This document shows, piece by piece, positions 23,901 through 35,100 of a DNA stretch of 64,000 nt. The position numbers and the translations under genes were made by a program. Positions within the stretch are counted from its first letter, which is position 1; each line of letters begins with the position of its first letter. Source of the DNA: Nematostella vectensis (lineage: Eukaryota; Cnidaria; Anthozoa; Actiniaria; Edwardsiidae); contig NC_064048.1 in assembly GCF_932526225.1 (NCBI RefSeq), positions 5,624,627 to 5,688,626 on the forward strand, read 5' to 3'. The notes under the pieces are model-generated. The model saw only the letters and a list, made by a program, of their open reading frames with translations, did not search any database and was not told the origin of the DNA.

Positions 23901-24860
23901 TACCAGGGCCGCCATCTTGGATAACCCGCTCCGCAGGGGGAAGGGTAGAAAAAAATCGCGTTTTTCTCCCCCTCCCCTGCGGATCGCGTTATCCAAGATG
24001 GCGGCCATTGTATGCGAACTTCGTGTTTTCGGGGTTTTCGTGCAGGAAAAACTATCAAAGCCTACAGTTAGGCTACATCTTAGATGGTCACTTGACCTCG
24101 GGAACTCCGGAAATGAATACAAAACGAGTGACTCCCATAAAGCACGCCTCATTTAGTCTATACACTCTTTTTTTATAAGAACGTCTTATTTCCAGTTGAG
24201 ATGAGACGTTCTTATTTTGAAACATTTTAAGGCTAGATTTATTCTTAACGATGTTCTTATATTTTGGTGTATAAGACTGTAATACCGAATTAATTATTAG
24301 GAAGAGAATTACACTAGCAATAACAGAATTACAATAGCAATAATAATGTTTCTTTTCTATGAACACAATTTGATTCTGTATTTTAGAACGCATCAGGACT
24401 CGAGCAGAAAAAAAATTCTGCTATCTGAGCCCTCGGCATGTTCTTAAAATTTGGTAAAATCTCAGGCTGGACATTCTTATAAAAAATGGTTCTTATAAAA
24501 TAAAAAGAGTGTATCCGAACAGTGAGATTATTGTTTCCCTATTCCTTATCAGATCCATTGGTCAAGGTCTCCCTTATGGTGTCCGGCCGTCAAATCAAGA
24601 AAACCAAAACCTCGGTAATGCACGGGACATTACGACCCGTCTACAACGAAGCGTTCGTCTTCGACATTCCAGTAGAGCGACTTAGCGACGTCAGTCTGCT
24701 AGTGCGCATGCTCCACAGTGATGAGAACCGCTGTCAAACGATCGCTAAAACCGTCGTGGGCCCGGATTCACAGACGAGCATTGGTTTGCATCATTGGAAT
24801 TGTATGATGACGTCACCAAGGAAACCAATCGCGCAATGGCACCCGCTATTGAATAGTTGA
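17920..24860 (+). CDS. Synaptotagmin-like membrane protein with two C2 domains (5' exon missing)
   Basis: Exons 17920-18145, 19281-19515, 20431-20682, 20862-20988 and 24553-24860 join in frame with GT-AG borders; the upstream exon was not found. The first exon has one membrane helix (VAIGFGVVCAAVLIAVLIVL) followed by a basic juxtamembrane stretch. C2A spans the next two exons: GKLEFSIMYD, VEVFLLPDK, NPVFNETFEF, ALGEV. C2B spans the last two: GEVLLSLCYLPTSGRLTFVV, LRPVYNEAFVFD, and the terminal PRKPIAQWHPL, a strong synaptotagmin mark. The aspartates that bind Ca2+ in loop 1 of both domains are absent (VLKANNLSVPEATTYVEV; LKARLSSKEFGDQLPNPLVKV), and loop 3 of C2B reads LHSDENRCQT. A Ca2+-independent trafficking or fusion role is therefore likelier than Ca2+ sensing. 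The 3.6-kb last intron hosts an SNX16-like gene on the other strand. Confidence 0.9.
18700..19255 (+). repeat. 53-bp minisatellite ending beside a splice acceptor
   Basis: Five nearly identical 53-bp units start at 18991, 19044, 19097, 19150 and 19203. Each contains TTGATGGCCGATATCGATGA, TTCATATATTCCCGC and AAGGTAAGATA. Degenerate relatives reach back to about 18700. One substitution (GAATG to GAAGG) marks the last unit. The array stops 25 bp before the synaptotagmin exon at 19281. Every full unit carries an AAG|GTAAGA match to the 5' splice site consensus. Confidence 0.93.
19560..19985 (+). repeat. Imperfect ATC/CAT-rich intronic region
   Basis: Irregular CATCAT, CACTATCATC and AACAC motifs within the intron between synaptotagmin exons 19281-19515 and 20431-20682. 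The open reading frames across it are by-products of the triplet content. Confidence 0.75.
21507..22529 (-). CDS. SNX16: Sorting nexin-16-like PX-domain protein, 340 residues
   Basis: Uninterrupted ORF from ATG at 22529. Residues about 25-135 form a PX domain: APIVGYEVVESRKRFTVFQI, the phosphoinositide-contacting RRYSEF at 59-64, LPPKRF at 84-89, and VVEFLCLDEPPGPYDSLEES at about 125-144. That last block is characteristic of SNX16. A coiled coil follows (about 143-195), then a basic, Ser-rich tail. SNX16 binds PI3P on early and late endosomes and acts in receptor traffic; that function is from the family. The gene is intronless and sits antisense in the last synaptotagmin intron (20989-24552). 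The coding part is intact, so it is either a working retrocopy or the sole SNX16 after intron loss. Confidence 0.92.
   Translation of the reverse strand: MADDNTNSEDSNNEHFESLSEQEIQAPIVGYEVVESRKRFTVFQIAVNFADGRSWFVFRRYSEFARMDENLRKMFTESFPDCSLPPKRFLGDNFENCFIEMRKNALQEYLNCILSRDDISGSQPVVEFLCLDEPPGPYDSLEESRAFIDNLEESLSELRARQSDLRGELKLAKAQLRQAQGQRRALLVALRSERVLNGKPSHDGDDVALISEYSGLPEVKSLIDSSKFGKDEEFRGRTWRYRLSGNGSQWDLSVQSTDGYHHRSTSRPNSLCGSMRASSTPDVVKAVNISQRRRGKHLPSDEKGKVSILDKFMRQSTDALHQIRQSVRQKLGNWESEGNT
23226..23362. mobile_element. Short TIR element with ATTACACGGTGGC ends
   Basis: Left ATTACACGGTGGCGCGAAGA and right inverted ATTACACGATGGCTTGAAGA, followed by TATGA in both. The centre has GAGTGAGCGCAGCGGGCAAG. 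About 137 bp, non-coding. It has the layout of a foldback MITE of a kind repeated in animal genomes, and lies in the last synaptotagmin intron. Confidence 0.8.
23833..24087. mobile_element. Foldback element with about 110-bp inverted arms
   Basis: The left arm reads GTAGGCTTTGATAGTTTTTC then CGGCACGAAAACACG, TTCGCATACCA and GCCGCCATCTTGGATAAC. The right arm is the inverted form with few changes. The loop is GC- and A-rich. A second, shorter copy is at 35592-35745. ORFs on both strands here are mirror images made by the palindrome. Confidence 0.88.
24161..24513. mobile_element. TIR element next to the last synaptotagmin exon
   Basis: Left end TATACACTCTTTTTTTATAA with GAACGTCTTATT, right end the inverted form ending AAAAAGAGTGTAT. 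Both ends continue with TTATAAGAAC-like sequence. If TA is the target duplication, the element is Tc1/mariner-like, which is an inference. It ends 39 bp before the acceptor at 24552. Confidence 0.75.
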
Positions 24861-24988
24861 ATATGACGTCATCTGGTAAATTGGTGATAGCAGATAGCTA
24901 TTATAATGACAAATGATACAATTGAATAATTTTCAATCTAAAAAGAAAAAGGGGAGAAACGACTGGTTATTTCATTCAAGTCATGAAT

Positions 24989-25290
24989 TTACTGTCGAAT
25001 CCGTTGTATCGCTACCCGCGTTTTCAAAACACGATTTGTTTTGGTTGACTGTTCCGTCAGTAAAACCTTTCTGAGCCAATCACAGTTTCGCTTTGTGCAC
25101 TTCCCTGGCATACCTCTGGACGAAAACAGACAGTGTCGCGACAGAAAGCCAGGCAACTGCACTGGGCGAGAGATGGCAAGAATCCGATTAGCCTAGAATA
25201 ATTAGACTGGCGGAACAGAAAATCCCAAAAGACAAAAACAAATCGATATTTAGAAAATGAGTTGTCGCGATACAACCGATTCGACAGTAA
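24989..25290 (+). mobile_element. TIR element, TTACTGTCGAATCCG family, copy 1
   Basis: 302 bp bounded by TTACTGTCGAATCCGTTGTA and the inverted TACAACCGATTCGACAGTAA. Internally it shares GACTGTTCCGTCAGTAAAAC, TTCGTCC-type and CTCGCC-type segments with the inverted copy at 40067-40369. It lies between the convergent synaptotagmin and TTLL12 genes. Confidence 0.9.
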
Positions 25291-25656
25291 AGTACTATAA
25301 TACTATTTTTGGTAACATTTCGTACCAGGACCATTTTTAAAAAGCTTGACCATATTGCCTCCCTTTTAACCAAAATAATAAATCGTTATGACTGGAACAG
25401 CATTAGCTCAGCTTTTGGCTATATTTTACAGGGCCATTCTTGTGTTCTGTCAGTGTTCTGATTTCCAAGCTAAAATATATTTTGTACGTTTTGAGCTGCT
25501 ACAAAATTTTAAATTTTTAAAAAACGGTGAAAGGAAATAACGCAACTCATTAATATTGTGTTATTATCAGTCAAGGAAAAAATAAACAAATAATTTGTTA
25601 CAATAATTATAATTTGTTACCCTCAACAAAGACTACCTGAGTCTCCGAGTTCCTCA

Positions 25657-26113
25657 CAGCATGTTTGTCCGGCCAGCACAAGGAACGCTCTGGATAGAGC
25701 TGACTGAACACGGGAAGTTGTTTAGCGTTCACTTTCATCAATTTCGTCAATTATGTTCAACACAGAAACTGCTTGATTTTAAAGAACTCTCTCGCGAAAA
25801 GCTTATTTTTTCTGCCAGTAGAGAATAGCTGATGTAATAGTAAAGTGGAGTTAATCTTTCTTTCCCTTCGTCTTTTTGCCTGTGACAGCAACGGCTTTTA
25901 CTGATCAACCTAAAGAATTCTCTTAAAATAGCTGACTAAGCACGGAGTTTTAGTATTCAATTTGAGTTCATCTTTCCATTCCTTCATCTATTTTTCCATT
26001 CATCTTTATGTCTATCATAGCAACTGCTTCACACATCAAACTATAGAACCCTCTGACTCTATAGACAAGAAGTTAAGTAGGGCTCATATCTCAGGGAATT
26101 CCCTTTTCCGCTA
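25657..26113 (-). repeat. Serial degenerate copies of the TTLL12 terminal exon
   Basis: On the minus strand, beyond the TTLL12 stop, segments at about 25657-25735, 25763-25830, 25886-25965 and 26018-26080 resemble the last about 75 coding bases of TTLL12. The clearest are 25886-25965 (GAATACTAAAACTCCGTG then TTAGTCAGCT) and 25657-25735, whose translation FSQLYPERSLCWPDK parallels the true end FSQLFLEDSMDWPVK. Spacing is about 100-130 bp. They look like relics of tandem duplication of a terminal exon or rudimentary alternative last exons. Similarity was judged by eye. Confidence 0.6.
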
Positions 26114-29100
26114 CTACAGCAGCTGCTTCACAGGCCAGTCCATGGAGTCCTCTAGAAAGAGCTGACTGAAGACGAAATTGTAGTATTCGGGGTAATACTT
26201 GCAAATTCGCGTGCAGTCTGGGCTGTAGTTCATCTCAATAACTTGCGGTACAATCCTGTCGGACCCTTGAAAACACACGCAAATAATAGTTAGTACAAAA
26301 ACACTATTGGCACTATAGGCCCTATATAATATGGGGCACTTTACCAGTATGATGGGAAGAAAACAACGTGCTGCTGTAGGTCTCGTTACTCATTAACCAG
26401 GCGGACGTTACATAGAGCTTCGTTTAAAAGGTTGTAAGCGCGTAGGCTCAATGTCAGAGGGGGAGGGGAGGGGAGGGTACTCCCTATATACACCGAACAG
26501 GGATCATCGTCGTATCTTTTAGGGTGTAAATTTGGAGCCTTGGGGATCTTTTAGGGGTGAAAATGAGAATGCCCAGATTTTTTTTTTACCTTGGTATCTT
26601 TTAGGGTGCTATGATAGCCATCACTAATCTAACTTGTAGCTCAAAAAAGAGCGTTTTAAAAACGTGTCAACTGGTGTTTTTAGATCACTGACCAGCGAAA
26701 AAAAAAACACAACCCACGCTATCTTTTAGGGGGTAAATTCATGCCTAACCACGCCCACTTTAGTACTTTCAGGGTTAAAATATAACCAGACTACGCTCAC
26801 TTTAGTATATTTTAGGGTTGTTTTCAAAAAATATATCAGATATCGGAGTATCCCCCCGGAGTCGCTGGAGGAGTGAAACCAAGGCAAACATCCAGTTGAA
26901 GTAGGAATAAGTAGTTTATTCGGTAATAACAAGCATTAGACATTAATTTTCTCCTAAATGTCTTGCCAGATTAACCACCTTTGCAAGGCCCCCCATATGT
27001 AGATGTAGATGCACATAAGATCTATTTAACAATCCCGCTTCGATCGCTCTGAAATTCAATAAACCTACCCACGAAAGAGACTCCATAGGATTGAAAAGGC
27101 CGAAATTCAAAAATGGAAACTATGATTGAATTTATTTCATTTCTAGCATAAAGTAACAACTCCATATGTTCTCTTTATCAACGGTCAATAAGCTGGTCCG
27201 TTCAAATTACTCATTGACACAGCTTGGGCTACCTGTGCATCGACTCACCATCATCCGCCCACTTGACCATTATGTCCACTCCGTATGTAGCGCGGGACTG
27301 GAACGAGAAAACATACAAACATGATGTTGTTTGGCAAGTATACTGCCGATAACAAATTCTTATCCAGTAACTATTTTCCCTTGCGATAAGCATGACAGAC
27401 AATGATCTGTCTGAAACAAGAAATGAGGGATGAAATAATAAATGCTAAGTTCAAACGTCATATTATCCAAGGTCGTATTCAATGCAAATTCATGCCAGTC
27501 ATAGTCGATTGTTTCATCTTTATTTGCACCATTTCCATTGAATACGGCTCATGTATACTACGACGTTTGAACTGAGCCAAATAGAGAAATACAGCGAACG
27601 GTGTGTATAGGATTCGCCTTGGGCAACTCCAGTAGGGGCCACGGCTCGGCTGGGCTGGTATCGCGAAGCCCGCGCAAAAAACAGTTTTTTTATTGTATTT
27701 CTATCGTTATATATTTATCTGTTTCTCCTTTGCTTGGTATTACTGATGAAGCAGCATTACCGAAGCATCGTATTCAGTAATATAAAATAATTATTTATAT
27801 ATTTTGTAATATATCTTATATCTTATCCCTCGGCGACTCCCGGCTGTAATCACAACTCAGTGCGGGTTTCTACCATCATTGGTGGAGATGATGATATCCA
27901 GGTGTCATCAAGGCCACAAATACATAACACTGTCACTGAAGAGGGCTTTTTCCGTTGTTGCGATTAAAAGAAATAATAGTCGGGTCGCTTAGTTTTTCAA
28001 TCTATACATAGCGGACAAAAGTACCAAACTTAGCATAAAGATAGCCAAGAGGATGCTCATTAATATTGAGACCAGTTCCCACCACAGGTACCACTTGAGG
28101 ATTTCGTGTAATAACGGAATAAAAATTTGAAAATAAAAAGCGTCCATCACGGGATCCCTGTGGTGAAATTTAAAAGACCTTGTATTTAAAAAACCAAGGC
28201 GAAATATCTGATTGTTTTATTATGGTAGGGGAAATATAACGTTATTTGTTAATATTTCAAGATAAAGCTATCGTCGGCTGCATTAAAACGCTTTATTTAA
28301 GAGATAAAGTTTTCAAGGCTAGACCCAGTTCCCCTCACGGTTATCCAAGATGGCGGCTTAGAGTGCCACAGTGTGCGCTGTAAGTACCTCAAAAAATCCG
28401 CGTATTTGGGGTAAAAAAAGGCTCATACTTTATGTATCAAGGACTTAATATGTCTATAGCCTACTTAACTTGAACTTTTGTATTGATTTTGACCTTATTT
28501 CTCCCAAATCTGCGATTAGTTGCAATTATCGCGTATTTTGACGTAGCTAACAAGGTAGAGATGGATTTAATAGGGAACTTGGTATTGTCTGCCAAGTAGA
28601 CACCACATACCTACGAGCTGCTTTAGATATGTCTCCTCAATAGAAGTTATTAGATTGTGAATCTTTTCTTGAGAATATTGGATGAATTAGATGTTCTGCA
28701 GAAGAAACATCTGTAAAAACAGGGGAGGATCCAGAAGTTTAAAAAGGGGGGGGGGGGAAGCAAAAGTCTCAAGAAAGGGGGGGCGGACTTATTTTTTCTT
28801 CCGTAAATGTCCTTATATTTCTTGTTATTTTTAAGCCAAATGTCAGAAAATAGGGGGGCCCGGGCCCCCTAGGCCCCCACATCGATACGCCCCTGAAAAA
28901 CTCTTTGTCGCAAATAGCACAAAATGGCATTAAAATTATCACAAATTTGCGGTATTTATGCTCGAAAGCACGCAAGAACGAAACAAGCTGACTAGCAGAG
29001 GCACTAAAAAAAAAAAAAAAAAAAAAAAAACAGCGCTTATTGCTCTGATGAGGTTGAACGCATCGCATGCTTTTAACAGGATAGTAACCAACCTCCAACG

Positions 29101-32100
29101 AATCGCCGCAGCAATAGAGGACTATGCTATTATCTTAAGATGACCTCACGGATGGAAAAAGCTGTAAAGCATGATAATAGGAAAGGTCTCCAGGAAGCGA
29201 GAGAGGATGATTAACAAGTATAGAGCTTTTGACAGTCTTAGAATAGGATATAATACTAGAATATGTCAGTGAGGCGGGAGATTTCAAGAATGAGAAATAT
29301 TTTAACCAATTTTTACTAAAGGACAGAGTTTTAGAGGCTTTTCCTAAGGCGCAGAATCAGTGATCGGCGGACCGTTATTGTAATAAAGGGAAAAAAGTTT
29401 TTCTGAAAGACACTGAAAGACTTTTCAGATGATGCGCGTACGCTAGCTCTTCAGGGATTTCTTTTCCAAACAGAGGATTTTTCCTTTCTCAGGGACGTTT
29501 TCTTCGAGGTGCCAAAGAAACGAAGGTGCTATAAACAAGTGTACAAAAACTCTTGTGTCGACGATACTAGAGTCAACCTTAGGAGAGGACACGTTTAGCC
29601 CCAAACCTACCGTAAGCCAGAATTATTCTATGTAACTCACAAACGATCAGAAGGTTTTGAGCGCCATATCCGTAAACGCCAGGCAAACTGCCGATCTATA
29701 TCAGTTTCATATTTTTTTTTTTACAAAATAAAAACATTAATCATGGAACTCCATCAGCTAGGGTTGTCTGCTTCATACGATTGAGTGGTTGGAATTCAAG
29801 GTTGTCTACCGGCGCCCCCTCGGAAACATTTGTGATAATTTGATTTTAAAAATATCATAGGGCCGTAATATAAAGATAAACAAATAATCCGAGTTGTCAA
29901 CAGGCAATGAAAAATCTCCCTCATCGGTAGCGGATTTTTTCTTGCTGACGGGCCTATTAATTACAGCCGCGCTGGTTGAATTAAAGCTCTGTAACCCTTA
30001 ATGTAATATTTAAAGAACTCATTGAATGAAAATTTCTGTGAAAATTCATGTGCACCACCTATTTGTGCTTATTTGATGAGCGAATATCAGTCATATTTGC
30101 ATGTTAGCAAGAGGGAAATAAAAAAAAGCCGCGTGGGGCCTGGGTTCCAGTAGGTTTTTCTTCGTCTTAAAATGTAGCTTTTTATAGCTATTTATACGTT
30201 TTTTGGTCCGGAATTCGATAAAGTACAGCTTAAATGATAGACATCGTTTTCAAATATGTGCATTTTGATCTATTTTGTCTCATGAAAATGTATAAAAATC
30301 TCACCACAGGGTACCCACAACACCAGATTTCTAAAAAAAAAAAAGGAACTGATCTATGGATCCGCTAATGGTACCGGTGGGCAACGGTCTCAATATTGAT
30401 TACCATCCTCTAGGCTATATTTTTACCAAGTTTGGTGCTTTTGTCCGCTGTGTATAGATTGAGCTCTTTTTGTGCGCTAAGCGACCTGACTATAATGGAT
30501 ATTGTGAATCTTAAAAACCAAAACAGACACGCCACTGAGAATGATGGAAAGAAAGTCTACTATCTTTACAAAACATAACAAACCAAGGCATCCCACTAGT
30601 GCAGGAAAATGGTGCAGAATTGTTCAAATTAATAGTATGTATGGCCATCTTTTGGATTGGCACTTGGCGGTCATCTTGGATTTACTGGGTCACGTGAAAT
30701 CGACGGTTTGCTTGGGTGGATTAAGGCGAAACTCGGTATGTGTCATAAACTATTGTTAATAAACAGATCCCCGGTGACAAAGCTCCGTGAAAATGTTTTC
30801 CAACCTCGCCATATGAAAAATCGTTTGCTTAATGAAACATGCCTGAAAAACTGTAAGTACCCAAACTTGGGCGTGGCATCCCATAAAAACTGTTAAGGGT
30901 GTACTGACATTAGTGTTGCTCAGTAACGATATCAGCCTTTTCGGGTGATGATATTTCTCAAATTTTGTAAAAAAGAAGATTCAGCGGAGACCTATTGAAG
31001 CCAACCTTTTTAAAGCCAAAGTTTTCAATTTTCACTACCTGCGCCGCTGCATACACCGATTGCAAACGCTCGCGCACGCACTGAAAATCTTATTTCAAAG
31101 TAGCGCGCGCTGTACCAGAATTTTAAAATACTTTTTCGTTTTTCATCATGACATGACGGATATCGTTCCTTTAAAGTGTAAATACCACAGAACACTATTG
31201 GAATTTGTTTTTAAACTTCATTTCAATTTTATTATTTGAGATATCAAATAATTTGCTTTTATCTGTATCTATGACGTCACATTATGACGTCACGGGGTAA
31301 CGATAATAAATATACTAGCCTTTATCTACCTGAAAAGATTTGGGCCCGTTCATTGCCATTAAGTGTATGTTTCCTTCATTTTTGTGATAATCAATTCTAC
31401 CCCTATAAAACTGGAAGTACTTGTTTTTGGGCGTGGCATCCTATCTAGAATTTCTCGTGGTGCAAAGATCTATCACCCTGCCAAATTTCATAACCCTACT
31501 ATTAATTTGAACAATTCAGCATAAATTTTAAACCATTTTTCCTGTACTACACAGAACATAGAGAGCAAAGCTGCTAGCTCAGTTTATCAAATTATATAAT
31601 TCTTAATACATAAGTGACAAAATGATTCACATCCTATGAGGGTTATGTATGTGACTATACAACTATTTATTAGGGGCGACAGGCAAAATGGCGAATGTTA
31701 CCATAGCAAAGCGACACATGGGGAAAGTGATCAATTTTTGAGTCTCATGAGCTCCGGGGATAGTCTGCAAATTGTAGTTAATAAGAGTCGGTATGTCACT
31801 ACAAGCCGGCGAAAGCGAAGTGTTTAATAATTTCTTCCGGACTTAAACCTGTACTAATGGCAGGCTTCTAGACACATTTTCTTGCAAATCGCGTTTAAAG
31901 TCTTGCTTGCGAAAAGGCATTAATTAATTCCGGCTCCTCGATATCCTTTATATCGCTTGGTTTTTAAAAATTCATAACCCTCGAAATTGCTTACGACAAT
32001 GAGAGAAAACAACTTTGCAGCTGTAACCAACCAAGCACAAATAGAAATAAAGAACCTTTCGGATTGGGTCTTATTCTGGAACAAAAGGGATTTATTAGTT

Positions 32101-35100
32101 GAGAATATTCGATGCAGGTGGCTTGTGACATGTCATGCGTGGTGAGTCCCACCAACAAACACTAGAGACTTCAAGTTGAATCTATTTTAGAACTCGAACG
32201 GGAACACGATCAAGCGACACTAACATGTCGAACAGTACGCTGCTGAGCGCTCCAGAATGGGAAAGCTACTTCTCCGTGGTGAGATTCTCGATTGTTTTCC
32301 TCTCTTTTCTTGCGGTGGGAACTGTATTGGTGAACGGGATTGCGCTACTTGCCATTTACAAAGATCCGCTCAGGTGTTTCCGAACTCCACTCACGATTTT
32401 CATAACAGGGATTCTCATATCTAACATGGCAACTGGTCTCTTTGTTGAGCCATACTTCGCAGTGGTGTATTCTATGTTACACTTCACAAACGAGCTAGCC
32501 GACGAGTCCTATATGACAGTCGTACGCAGTGCACAAGTGATCTCATCCGTGACGATCAATGCTTCGTTCTTAACACTATTAGCACTCGCTATCGCTCAAC
32601 TGATATCACTTTATAAACCGCAAATTTACGAAAAATGGATCACTAGAACCGCCTCAGTTGCTACTGTAGCCGCAATATGGATCTATGTCGTCGTCTTCTC
32701 TCTCCTACCAGAAATCTTCACGATGAACATCGGTCTATTTTTCCTTGTTGATCTCGCCCTTCACAATACGCTTTTGACAGTCGCACTAATTTCTATCTAC
32801 ATCGGCACATTCATCGTCTTTCACAAAGCCGTACAACGGAGCGAAATTGCAAACGAAAACCAAAACAACCGACCAAAAGCAGAAAAGGAATTCATCAAAG
32901 GCACATTTATTCTTACAATGTTGCTTATCTTGACGGTCTGGCCATTTAGTATCGCGCTTTATATTTGGCTTCTTAGACCTTACAGTAGTGTATCGAAGAT
33001 TCTACAGGAGCAAATCGCATTGTATCTATGTGATAATATCCTGTTTCTCAAGTTTTTGTGGGACCCTGTAGTGTTTATATGGAGGGTGCCCAAGTACAGA
33101 CAATCAGTCGTATTATCTTTCGCGGGCATTTTAGAAAAGTTTGGCTGCGTGCAGCAAGCCGGTCAAGCAGTCAGCTACCGAAGGCAGCACGATGACATCA
33201 CGAATGCTGGCAATAATGAACCAACAGTCGTGATTGAAGAGGGCACAGTCGGTAGGCAATCGGAAGAAGTCGGGGAGAACACGAGAGTTGGAGCGAAGAA
33301 CGAGGCGGCTGTTGGCGAAATTTCCGAAACGCAGGAAAACCGATTAGCATCCGATGAACATCCAGCACAGACAAGAAATCCCATATCTCCCATCGGTAAG
33401 GATTCGGAAGTAACGACAAATGCCACGACTTTTGAAGAGGATTTGGAAGAAAGGAGCAACAAGGTAGTAGTTACGGTGGTGGGCGAGAAAAGTATCGACA
33501 AGTTGACGATGTCGGATACAATGAAAACATAAAAAAAATGAATTGATAATAAGTGGCATATCATTCTCATTCATATTTTAAGATAAATAAACAAGGACTC
33601 AATATAGATGACTTGCGTATAGAAAAATATGTTGCAACACGGATATTCACGGCATAGTTTAAATTAACTAAAGAGGGTTTTAGCTTAGATAGTAAAGAAA
33701 GAAAATACAAATCCAAGGAAAAATTATACAAAAATCTACAGGCGTCCACATATGTTCACTAGCAATAGTATACCAGCAATAAAATGATTTTTTTTTTGTA
33801 GAACATTATATATTAGATATTTCTCTATCTTTAAACAGTGTCTTTCTCTCATAAGACTCAAAATTGACAGTGTATTATCATCTTGGAAACGCTAAAGTTA
33901 GGTCCGCTATATCCTTTTGATAATTTGTTTTTCATGTTCGACCACGGTAGTTCACTTATCTATATTATATACCCAATAGCATTAGAAATTATAATCTTCG
34001 AAGAGGTTATCAATATCTGGTCTACACCTCATCCCTGACTACAAAGCCACCTCCATGAGTCATCATCATACCGTGATGATTCGAATTAAAGCCCTTCCCC
34101 AATAAGCGCCCCCCCCCCCTCCCCTCATCCCTGACTACAAAGCCACCTCCATGAGTCATCATCATACCGTGATGATTCGAATTAGAGCCCTTCCCCAATA
34201 AGCGCCCCCCACCCCCCTTAGACCTCGAATTTTGGAATAAACACCTCTTCCCTTGCCCATATATCCCAACAAAAGCACCAATTTAATTTGATCATTTCTT
34301 TAGCTCGCATTGGAATTCTCACATTACAACGATATACAATCTAACAGCATTTTTAGTGTTTATTGTAGTTTCAGTTCATCGCAAATGAATAATGTTTGGT
34401 TCTCAATCGATTCAAACAATTGTTTTGTCCGCCGAAATGATATAAGCACCCTCTCCCCAATAACCGGTCCCTCTCCAATAAGCGCCCAGGGCGCTTATTC
34501 TAATCATGAATTTCTGAATTTCATGAATATATGAACTTTGACGGTCAAAATTCAAAATCTTCAAATTTGTGTTTCTATGAATAAAAATGGCTCGCAATGA
34601 GTCACTTGTCGTGTCGTTTATTACTTGGCCGAGTTTCAAGCCATTCGGCAGCGATTTCACAGGGTTGCTGATTGTTTTTTCATCCACTATTATAAAATTT
34701 GTATTCCTAAAAAAACATAAATTTGAAGATTTAGAATTTTGACCGTCAAAGTTCATATAATAAGCTTGCGCTGCCTGCGGTGTAAGCAGCGAGCTTTTAC
34801 CTGGTTACACGGCCCCAGGCCCCTTGGCGGAGGATCCCTCACGGCCGTCTGCATCAACTCCTTGAAAATCTCGAAAAACTCTTCTTCTATCGACTCCCAC
34901 TTGTGATCAGGGTACTGCGCGTTAAACATTGGGATAAAGTCGTAATGGTGGATCTGGAACATTAACCGAAAAAAAAAAACAGTTGAAAATCACGACACAA
35001 TAGAGCCTACAACTATACTAAATGTAACGATACCAATTAAAACGACACTAAGTTCAAACGTCGTATTATCCATGAGCCGTATTCAATGCAAATGTTTGCA

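Larger units (their letters stand above)
33533..34526. other. Intronic region with local repeats
   Basis: Part of TTLL12 intron 12. Besides the tandem duplication at 34027-34210 and the palindrome at 34477-34499, no gene or RNA was recognised. Confidence 0.4.

Noticed and set aside
23802-24178. Several overlapping ORFs on both strands around 24 kb
   Set aside because: They are mirror translations of the foldback element at 23833-24087.
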